11,771 nucleotides of DNA from Ardenticatenaceae bacterium (GTDB lineage: Bacteria > Chloroflexota > Anaerolineae > Promineifilales > Promineifilaceae), in NCBI GenBank assembly GCA_020634315.1, contig JACKBV010000052.1, positions 1-11,771 of the forward strand, read 5' to 3'. Made by a program: the position numbers and the translations under genes. Below, piece by piece: positions 8,101-11,771 of the stretch (position 1 is the stretch's first letter; each line of letters begins with the position of its first letter). The notes below the pieces were generated by a model. It was not told where the DNA came from. It ran no database searches and saw only the letters and a list, made by a program, of their open reading frames with translations.

Positions 8101-8331
8101 AACATGTTGGCGCAGTTCGGAGAGTGTTTTGCGTAGATTAGCGGCGGCTTGCTGTGGATCGCTGTCGCTCCAAAAGGTTTGCGCCAGTTCGCTGCGGGAG
8201 AACGGCCGTTCCTGGTGTGCCAGGTAAGCCAGCAGGGCTTCTGTTTTGCGCGATTTGAAGCTGGTGATGACTTGATTGTTGTGATAGATGGCGCAGCCGC
8301 CTAAAAGTTCGATACGTAGTTGATCGCTCAT
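5188..8331 (-). CDS. SARP-type transcriptional regulator with STAND NTPase and TPRs (first of pair)
   Basis: A 1047-aa paralogue of the next gene in the operon. ATG 8331 is preceded by AAAGAG (8340-8345) at 8-nt spacing. Residues 1-92 are an OmpR-type DNA-binding domain (RIELLGG, SRKTEALLAYLA, AAANLRKTLSELR). Residues 99-245 are a BTAD domain. Residues 258-480 are an NB-ARC NTPase with Walker A GMGGVGKT (289-296), Walker B LLLILDNFEHLL (358-369), TSRVRL (390-395) and GLPLGLELA (458-466), all canonical. About 500-590 is a winged-helix segment with HELIRQYACEKL. About 640-990 are TPRs in 40-residue units (for example LNNLGNLACDL and LLNLGTAYQEL). In this architecture (AfsR-like) a ligand or partner sensed by the TPR part is thought to drive nucleotide-dependent oligomerisation that exposes the DNA-binding domain; that is family knowledge, not seen here. 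Seven ACGGCCGT palindromes lie inside. Confidence 0.93.
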   Translation of the reverse strand: MSDQLRIELLGGCAIYHNNQVITSFKSRKTEALLAYLAHQERPFSRSELAQTFWSDSDPQQAAANLRKTLSELRQHVGDFLTITRDDIALNPSSNIWLDTAEFTHLFQQWQQTDSAATTQLAALEKAIALYRGDFLAGFYLRDSLAFDEWASLERERFFLAATHILRELVAHALHNGQYNQGIRHAAHWLALDPLQEAAHRQMMRLQARQGQRNAALAQYEQCRHILATELGVTPTTATELTIARIRAAGTRSMTTPPGLTSFIGRNCELAQLNQQLDNSETRLITITGMGGVGKTRLAQQLASIQQTEFREGVCFIPLADVTTNNLLTTINTYLGVPSNGRLTPHQQMLDYLQAKELLLILDNFEHLLDMSPMLAKVLHVAPAVKLIVTSRVRLNLAEEWVFDLGGLPLPDPDNQQPLDTYAAVQLFQERTVQVCPTFAITPVNEADIRHICHLVEGLPLGLELAAAAMRAFTPAQIAAHIRQNLDFLDTRARWLPPRQRSMRAVFDYSWNLLTPPEQSALMHLAVFRGGFTAVAAAAIAPPANLDEFTQKSLLHQDENGRFHIHELIRQYACEKLQQSDHAAATQEKHANYCATRLANLLPLLRSIRQKEALDTIQHELENIQAAWVWATQQSDIALLDQMLEPLYWFYHVNGRYQDAFTQFQPTAAALAQQTTTAAQTTWARLCIRQAIFAYGLADYDEAIQQLDVIEPIVVAHNMDTEQAMILRQRGRLAQARSQYAAAIPFYEQSMARFQALGDTYRVSTVLLDLGNAYCHLNQPDQAETLLQQTLALQIANDDLNGRAKTLNSLAAIAQERGDYSGAQAQYEQSLTLRRQIGDKIGIANLLNNLGNLACDLRKWEEGVRYYQESLVIKREIGAPLSIAISLLNLGTAYQELGAHDNAAELYQESLTISQQIDDQIGIVFSLSNLAELAWLQKDYTLSRTRWQQALTLAYQLNASDRIFYSLFGLARLWRETSQETAVLATANDILHGLLAEPTCIAALQDKIRQIISQAEPEVQQWQPTRSLLDIATSLVKIPEKALLLDL

Positions 8332-8358
8332 TTGCCAAGCTCTTTATCTCCCCTCTCC

Positions 8359-8386
8359 ATTATAGCCAGCCTGTCGGCTGCCCCAA
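8359..8386 (-). promoter_or_regulatory. probable promoter of the two-regulator operon
   Basis: Read on the - strand, a perfect TATAAT (8359-8364) is preceded after a 16-nt spacer by TTGGGG (8381-8386), a weak -35 that matches three of six consensus bases. Transcription would start near 8352, leaving a leader of about 20 nt that contains the AAAGAG ribosome site. A weak -35 fits a promoter that needs an activator. The whole spacer is occupied by an inverted repeat, listed separately. Confidence 0.6.
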
Positions 8387-8397
8387 AGGGTTTGGGG
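8367..8397. promoter_or_regulatory. two adjacent inverted repeats overlapping the regulator promoter
   Basis: CAGCC (8367-8371) and GGCTG (8376-8380) form an inverted repeat around TGTC, exactly between the -10 and the presumed -35. Immediately next to it, CCCCAAA (8381-8387) and TTTGGGG (8391-8397) are inverted around GGG and cover the -35. Dyad sites in these positions suit a dimeric repressor or another DNA-binding protein. Function is inferred from position only. Confidence 0.45.
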
Positions 8398-8406
8398 GAT
8401 GTGTGA

Positions 8407-8435
8407 CGGATCGTTTTCGGATCGCTCGCGGATTA
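8407..8435. promoter_or_regulatory. three heptamer direct repeats at 11-bp period, SARP-operator-like
   Basis: CGGATCG occurs at 8407-8413 and again at 8418-8424; CGGATTA (five of seven identical) follows at 8429-8435. The two spacers are each exactly 4 bp, so the repeats recur every 11 bp on one face of the helix. SARP regulators of streptomycetes are known to bind heptameric direct repeats with this 11-bp period, just upstream of the -10. The array lies between the start of a SARP operon and the divergent small gene. It would sit at about -55 to -83 of the regulator promoter, or near the -35 of a rightward promoter. Binding by the adjacent regulators is inferred. Confidence 0.5.
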
Positions 8436-8480
8436 TGCTGGCATTGTTTGATGTTGGATGCATGGAAGAGGTATTGGACG

Positions 8481-8699
8481 GTGAAACAGGTACGGCCTCC
8501 CACTTATATTGCCTATATGTTGCGGCTGTGGCGTGAAGATGCAACGACCTGGCGTGGGACATTGGAAAACCCACATACTGGTGAACAGCATCATTTTGCT
8601 ACGGCCGAAGCGTTATTTATTTTTTTGCAGACACAGTTGACGGAAACGGCCGTTTCCGATGCACATTCACCGCCCGATACCCCAAATACAAATTCCTAG
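8481..8699 (+). CDS. small conserved-looking protein, 72 aa
   Basis: The core has the pattern YMLRLWRED, WRGTLENPHTGE, then FATAEALFIFL, which resembles short proteins I associate with Chloroflexi. Their function is unknown, and I cannot confirm the family without a search. Two aromatic-rich strands, a PHTGE turn and a final amphipathic helix suggest a small alpha/beta fold. Residues 51-72 are a polar tail. I chose GTG 8481 because AGAGG lies at 8467-8471 with about 9-nt spacing and because the recognisable part starts there. An upstream GTG at 8403 would give 98 aa but would place the direct-repeat array inside the coding region. The stop TAG is embedded in the ribosome site of the lipoprotein gene, so the two are probably one operon. 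The gene carries the longest perfect copy of the dispersed palindrome, encoding ETAVS. Confidence 0.68.
   Translation: MKQVRPPTYIAYMLRLWREDATTWRGTLENPHTGEQHHFATAEALFIFLQTQLTETAVSDAHSPPDTPNTNS
8641..8658. repeat. longest perfect copy of the dispersed palindrome (18 bp)
   Basis: CGGAAACGGCCGTTTCCG is a perfect 18-bp inverted repeat with no loop. It is the longest perfect copy of the ACGGCCGT family in the window; the other perfect 16-bp copy is at 3560-3575. It lies within the 3' end of the small gene. Confidence 0.9.
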
Positions 8700-8703
8700 G
8701 AGG
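8698..8703 (+). promoter_or_regulatory. strong ribosome binding site overlapping the preceding stop codon
   Basis: AGGAGG, 10 nt before ATG 8714, overlaps the TAG stop (8697-8699) of the small gene. Ribosomes finishing the first gene would be at the start site of the second, which supports co-transcription and coupling. Confidence 0.8.
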
Positions 8704-8713
8704 TTAATAGACC

Positions 8714-11413
8714 ATGTTACGTCGTCAGGTGATTTTGATAATCCTTATCTTAGTTTTTGTTTTGGCTGCTTGCGGTGGCGGCGATGAAGAGCCAGCCACT
8801 ACGCCGCAGGCGGAGACAACGACATCTGTGTCTGATACGGCCGTACCCACGGAAACGGCCGTGCCCGAACCCACCGCCACCGCAGACCCCACCGCCAATT
8901 TCATTCAGACCACATCCGAAATGCTTGGCGTCACCATTAGCCACCCGGCCGAGTGGGTTGCGGAAATCGACGAAAACAGCGGCGAGATGCAGTTCGCCAG
9001 CAATGCCGACATCATCGACGCAGGCGGCGACGAGCAAATCGACGGCGCTCTGGTTGTCGCCACCGCCATGGAAAAAGAAATGTTCGGTATCATGGGGGAT
9101 GACGTTGATACAGAAGACCCCGTTGCCTTGCTCGAACTGTTTGCCAATCTGTTGGTAGGCGATGGCGAAGACGAAGAAATGATTGTGCTGGAAGCACCCA
9201 AGTCCACCACCATTGATGGGCAAGATGCGGCTATCGCTGTTTATGAAATCACCGGAGAACAGCAAGCTGGCATCGGTGTCTTTGTCGCCATTATAGATGG
9301 CGAACGAGTTGTCTTGTCTTTTGGCGCGATTACCAATGCCGTGATTGCTGAGTATCGCCCGACTGTTGATGCCATTCTCAACTCTATCAAGCTCTCGGAG
9401 CCGGTGATGGTTGAAGCGGAGCCGGTTGTTGAACCAACGGCCGTTCCTGTCGCAGAAGCAACGGCCGTTCCCGAACCCGTAGAACCCAGCGTAGACATGG
9501 TGGGCGCACCCGTTTTCACGCTGTTCGATGGCTTGCCGGAGCCAGCCCTGGAATCCGGTTTGAGCATGTACTCCAATGGCAATATCGTCTATGACGTTGC
9601 CTACTATGATGGCGTAGTGTGGGCCGCCACAGATGGCGGACTCGTCGCCTGGGATGCTGCCACCGGTGATCTGCTGCGTAAATGGACAACCTTAGATGGC
9701 TTGCCACACAATGTCGTTCACACCATCGTGACCTGTGCGCTTGGCGGCGACAAATTAGCGCTGGGCACAGAGGGTGGTTTGAGCCTGTACGATCCCAACG
9801 GCGGCACCTTCGAGAACTTCACCCAAGATAACAGCGGCTTGCACAGCGATGCCGGTATTGTTTCTCTGGCTTGCGTGCCCAATTTGCAAACCCTGGTTAT
9901 TGGCTATGACCTGGATGGCGTCGAAGTTTACGACTACGCCGCCGATACCGGCGTCCATTACGAGCCATTCGACCATCTGGAAAGCGGTTTTGCCGAGGCT
10001 GTCGCGGTCGTTGGCGACCTGGAAGAAATTTGGGTGGCACATATTGGCGCGGTGTCCGTCATTCGTGCCGATGGTTCCATCAGCTACTATGACAGCGACA
10101 ACAGCGGCCTGGACGATCCCAATACCGACGATTTCGAGCATTTTGTCAATGACATCGTGGTTGATGCCAATGGCACCGTCTGGTTTGGGCAAGGCGGCGG
10201 TTTAACCCGCGTGGATGGCGATAATGCCTTCACCTTCTTCAACGGAGACGATGTAACAGGTTGGCCGTTCTTTACCAATGTGGCCGGATTAGCGGCTGCG
10301 CCGGATGGCACACTCTACACCAACGCTGGTTTTGGCGGAATTTGCCATTTTGACCCGGCTACCGTGAACTGTGTCGATAGCTTTGAAGATGAGCCTGGGA
10401 TGGGTGAAGATTTCAATACCGACATCATCGTTGCTGACAATGGCAACCTGTACTATGCCAGCGAAGAAGGCGTAAGCGCCTACGATGGCAGCGGTTGGCA
10501 GTTGTGGGCAATTGATGAAAAGCCAGAAGCAAATAGTTACCGGACGATTGCTCAAGGGGCTGATGGCTCCGTCTGGGTTGGCGGGTTTTATGGCGCACAA
10601 TGGTTTTATGCTTACGATGCAGATGGCGACTGGGTCAATACAGATGACCACCTCAGTTATGTCTCTGTGAATACCTTCTATCCCACCAGCGATGGCATGT
10701 GGGTGGGGCACAGCAATGGCGCCAGTTTCTATACGTATGCCGATGGCTCCTGGATGGATTTGGAGCGTGCAGATGAAGCAGGCGCAGGCATTTACAAGGG
10801 TGACGTTTCCGCATTGGAGTACGACAACATGGGGCGTCTCTGGTTTGGCACAACGGCAGGGGTAACGGTGTGGGATGGTTCCACATTCACCTACTTCGAC
10901 TTGCTGACCGATGCGGAGCGCACGGAAGAACGTTCACCTCGTTGGGTGTATGATTTCCAACGGGATGGCGATACGATGTGGGTTGGTACAGCCGGTGTGC
11001 TGCTGCGCTTTGATGCCGGGGCCGAGATCACGGAAATTGGCCGCTATGATGACGAAAACAGCAACCTGCCCTGGATACCCGGTGTGCGGAGTGTGGTAAA
11101 CGACGCGGATGGCAATATTTTGGTGGCAGCGGACAGCTATCTCTATCAATTTAATGGCAGCGATGATTTTGATGAATTGTATCAGGCAGATACCTATATC
11201 AATGCGGCGCTGTTGGATGCGGATAGCGGCACGCTGTGGTTGAGCTTGAATGGTGCGGGCGTGTTGGCGTATGAGAATGGTGAATGGATTAATTTGACCA
11301 CAGCCGATGGCTTGCCCTCTAACTTGATTAGTGGAAATGGTGTACTGGTAGATTACTTGGGTACATTGTGGGTGGCGGCTGGTGAAGGTGGATTGATGCG
11401 TTTTGTACCGTAA
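8714..11413 (+). CDS. lipoprotein with N-terminal alpha/beta domain and 14-blade Reg_prop propeller
   Basis: An 899-aa exported lipoprotein. Residues 1-20 are a lipoprotein signal peptide with lipobox LAAC, so Cys20 is the lipidated N-terminus. Residues 21-62 are a Thr/Pro/Glu-rich linker. About 63-228 form an alpha/beta domain (starts FIQTTSEMLGVTISHP, includes YRPTVDAILNSIKL) that resembles PsbP/DUF1795-like folds, an uncertain assignment. About 230-262 are a second Thr/Ala/Val/Pro linker. From about 290 to the end I count 14 blades of the Reg_prop type (G-x-hydrophobic-W-x-G-T-x-GG-hydrophobic), starting near 299, 345, 391, 436, 486, 531, 576, 617, 659, 706, 752, 799, 838 and 882. That suits two seven-bladed beta-propellers. 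Such propellers are usually the extracellular sensor of hybrid two-component kinases, but here there is no Y_Y_Y domain, membrane helix or kinase. It may bind ligand or partner at the cell surface; its output is unknown. Confidence 0.9.
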   Translation: MLRRQVILIILILVFVLAACGGGDEEPATTPQAETTTSVSDTAVPTETAVPEPTATADPTANFIQTTSEMLGVTISHPAEWVAEIDENSGEMQFASNADIIDAGGDEQIDGALVVATAMEKEMFGIMGDDVDTEDPVALLELFANLLVGDGEDEEMIVLEAPKSTTIDGQDAAIAVYEITGEQQAGIGVFVAIIDGERVVLSFGAITNAVIAEYRPTVDAILNSIKLSEPVMVEAEPVVEPTAVPVAEATAVPEPVEPSVDMVGAPVFTLFDGLPEPALESGLSMYSNGNIVYDVAYYDGVVWAATDGGLVAWDAATGDLLRKWTTLDGLPHNVVHTIVTCALGGDKLALGTEGGLSLYDPNGGTFENFTQDNSGLHSDAGIVSLACVPNLQTLVIGYDLDGVEVYDYAADTGVHYEPFDHLESGFAEAVAVVGDLEEIWVAHIGAVSVIRADGSISYYDSDNSGLDDPNTDDFEHFVNDIVVDANGTVWFGQGGGLTRVDGDNAFTFFNGDDVTGWPFFTNVAGLAAAPDGTLYTNAGFGGICHFDPATVNCVDSFEDEPGMGEDFNTDIIVADNGNLYYASEEGVSAYDGSGWQLWAIDEKPEANSYRTIAQGADGSVWVGGFYGAQWFYAYDADGDWVNTDDHLSYVSVNTFYPTSDGMWVGHSNGASFYTYADGSWMDLERADEAGAGIYKGDVSALEYDNMGRLWFGTTAGVTVWDGSTFTYFDLLTDAERTEERSPRWVYDFQRDGDTMWVGTAGVLLRFDAGAEITEIGRYDDENSNLPWIPGVRSVVNDADGNILVAADSYLYQFNGSDDFDELYQADTYINAALLDADSGTLWLSLNGAGVLAYENGEWINLTTADGLPSNLISGNGVLVDYLGTLWVAAGEGGLMRFVP

Positions 11414-11437
11414 CATGAACGCTCGCCCGTTAAAAAC

Positions 11438-11468
11438 AAAAACCGCGTCTCTGAGAGGCGCGGTTTTT
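11438..11468. terminator. bidirectional intrinsic terminator
   Basis: AAAAACCGCG (11438-11447) pairs perfectly with CGCGGTTTTT (11459-11468). Inner pairing of CTC with GAG leaves a TGA loop. The GC-rich core is flanked by a T-run on both strands, so it can end transcription of the + strand lipoprotein gene (stop 11413) and of the convergent - strand small gene (stop at 11548). Confidence 0.9.
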
Positions 11469-11547
11469 GTGCATGGGTGAGTACGAATACGGCCGTATCA
11501 CACATGGTAACGCGGCCTATTATAGTTTCGGTTGTTTTGTTCCTGCT
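11469..11547. other. intergenic spacer with one palindrome copy
   Basis: This short spacer between the terminator and the stop of the - strand small gene holds one dispersed palindrome (TACGGCCGTA, 11488-11497), the only copy in the window clearly outside coding sequence. No gene or other signal is seen. Confidence 0.6.
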
Positions 11548-11709
11548 TTAACGATTGATGACGAACAGGGACAAGACCATGCTCAGGGCAATTAAAATGC
11601 CAACGACAATAAAAGCTTGCTCCGAAAAAGTACGGTGTTGCTTTGGCTTAAATTTGGGTTGGGTTGGCCCCTTTGATGTTACTTCTCGTCTTTTCTTTTG
11701 CTTTGCCAT
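11548..11709 (-). CDS. small single-pass membrane protein, 53 aa
   Basis: Residues 1-27 are strongly basic (MAKQKKRRE, then a Lys/Pro/Gln stretch) and 31-51 are one hydrophobic helix (FIVVGILIALSMVLSLF-like), ending in NR. This fits a tail-anchored or signal-anchor protein with a cytoplasmic basic face. The start ATG 11709 is chosen because GGAGGT lies 5 nt upstream (11715-11720); an in-frame ATG at 11754 has no such site and would overlap the presumed -10. I do not recognise the family. Small basic one-helix proteins can be accessory subunits of membrane complexes, but nothing here says which. It converges on the lipoprotein gene and shares its terminator. Confidence 0.78.
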   Translation of the reverse strand: MAKQKKRREVTSKGPTQPKFKPKQHRTFSEQAFIVVGILIALSMVLSLFVINR

Positions 11710-11744
11710 GTGTGACCTCCAAAAAGTCCAATTCTCAATCAGCC

Positions 11745-11750
11745 AGTATA
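11745..11750 (-). promoter_or_regulatory. extended -10 promoter for the small membrane protein
   Basis: Read on the - strand, TGC precedes TATACT, giving an extended -10 (TGn-TATACT) 35 nt before the ATG at 11709. Any -35 would fall at or beyond the right edge of the window. Extended -10 promoters can work without a good -35. Confidence 0.5.
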
Positions 11751-11771
11751 GCACATCTCCGGGAAATGTGG

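Larger units (their letters stand above)
8332..8480. other. divergent regulatory region between the regulator operon and the small gene/lipoprotein operon
   Basis: This 149-bp stretch holds the regulator promoter, two inverted repeats and the 11-bp-period heptamer array. No strong rightward promoter is obvious. The best -10 candidate is CATTGT at 8442-8447, six nt after the last heptamer and three of six consensus bases, which would make rightward transcription dependent on an activator bound to the repeats. Confidence 0.5.
182..11496. repeat. dispersed ACGGCCGT palindrome family, 24 copies (HIP1-like)
   Basis: Exact ACGGCCGT starts at 182, 966, 1345, 2235, 3015, 3063, 3405, 3564, 4203, 4431, 4797, 5384, 5923, 6364, 6646, 6728, 7306, 8202, 8646, 8837, 8855, 9437, 9461 and 11489. 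With equal base frequencies about 0.2 copies are expected in this length. The flanks tend toward GGAAAC on the left and GTTTCC on the right. Copies are not regularly spaced and 23 of 24 lie in coding sequence, so this is neither a CRISPR nor an ordinary operator. Near-copies, such as GAAACGGCCGCC read on the - strand around 2945-2957 and 4536-4548, look like decayed or partial forms. The overall pattern resembles the cyanobacterial HIP1 octamer. The coordinates give the span of the family, not one element. Confidence 0.9.

Noticed and set aside
1832..8331. The two regulators as one gene split by a frameshift
   Set aside because: Each has its own complete SARP, BTAD, NTPase and TPR series, so they are tandem paralogues.
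8403..8480. GTG at 8403 as the start of the small protein
   Set aside because: The extra 26 residues look non-conserved and would place the direct-repeat array in coding sequence; GTG 8481 has a better ribosome site. This is not fully excluded.
182..11496. CRISPR array or ordinary transposon repeats to explain the palindromes
   Set aside because: The units are short, irregularly spaced, mostly in-frame within genes and scattered over unrelated genes, with no spacers, terminal repeats or transposase.
11710..11754. ATG at 11754 as the start of the small membrane protein
   Set aside because: GGAGGT sits at ideal distance from ATG 11709, and the longer version overlaps the extended -10.

Overview
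The window (11.8 kb, moderately GC-rich) looks like chromosomal DNA of a Chloroflexota bacterium, probably Anaerolineae-like. This is inferred from several traits together: two very large SARP-STAND-TPR regulators in tandem, a Gram-positive/Bacillus-type SOS box, a Thr/Pro-rich lipoprotein with a two-component-type propeller, and a tiny protein of a sort I associate with Chloroflexi. No rRNA, tRNA, CRISPR array, transposase or integrase is visible.

Left part (1-1875, + strand). A palindromic GAAC-N4-GTTC operator lies in front of a four-helix membrane protein with a long basic Pro/Gln/Arg-rich tail (110-991). A 62-nt hairpin separates it from a membrane-anchored SLT lytic transglycosylase (1102-1875). 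The pair could be the edge of a cell-envelope or secretion/conjugation-like module, but nothing diagnostic of one (VirB4/VirD4, relaxase) is in the window.

Middle part (1832-8331, - strand). Two consecutive paralogous giant regulators form a probable operon read right to left: 8331->5188 (1047 aa) and, 26 nt later, 5161->1832 (1109 aa). Each has an N-terminal OmpR-type SARP DNA-binding domain, a BTAD helical domain, an NB-ARC/STAND NTPase and C-terminal TPRs. The second gene runs 44 bp past the end of the convergent transglycosylase gene. Its nucleotide-binding motifs are less canonical than those of the first.

Right part (8332-11771). A divergent control region (8332-8480) carries a TATAAT promoter for the regulators, two nested inverted repeats, and three heptamers at exact 11-bp spacing, which is the architecture of known SARP operators. 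Reading away from it (+) are a 72-aa conserved-looking small protein and, with its ribosome site overlapping that gene's stop codon, an 899-aa lipoprotein. The lipoprotein has an N-terminal alpha/beta domain and 14 Reg_prop blades, which suits two seven-bladed propellers. A bidirectional terminator (11438-11468) follows, then a 53-aa single-pass membrane protein on the - strand. A working model is that the SARP-STAND pair controls the small protein and lipoprotein through the shared region.

The most unusual feature is a dispersed 8-bp palindrome, ACGGCCGT (extended form GGAAACGGCCGTTTCC). It occurs 24 times here against about 0.2 expected by chance. It lies almost entirely inside genes, mostly in the frame that encodes Thr-Ala-Val. 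It behaves like the HIP1 palindrome of cyanobacteria.
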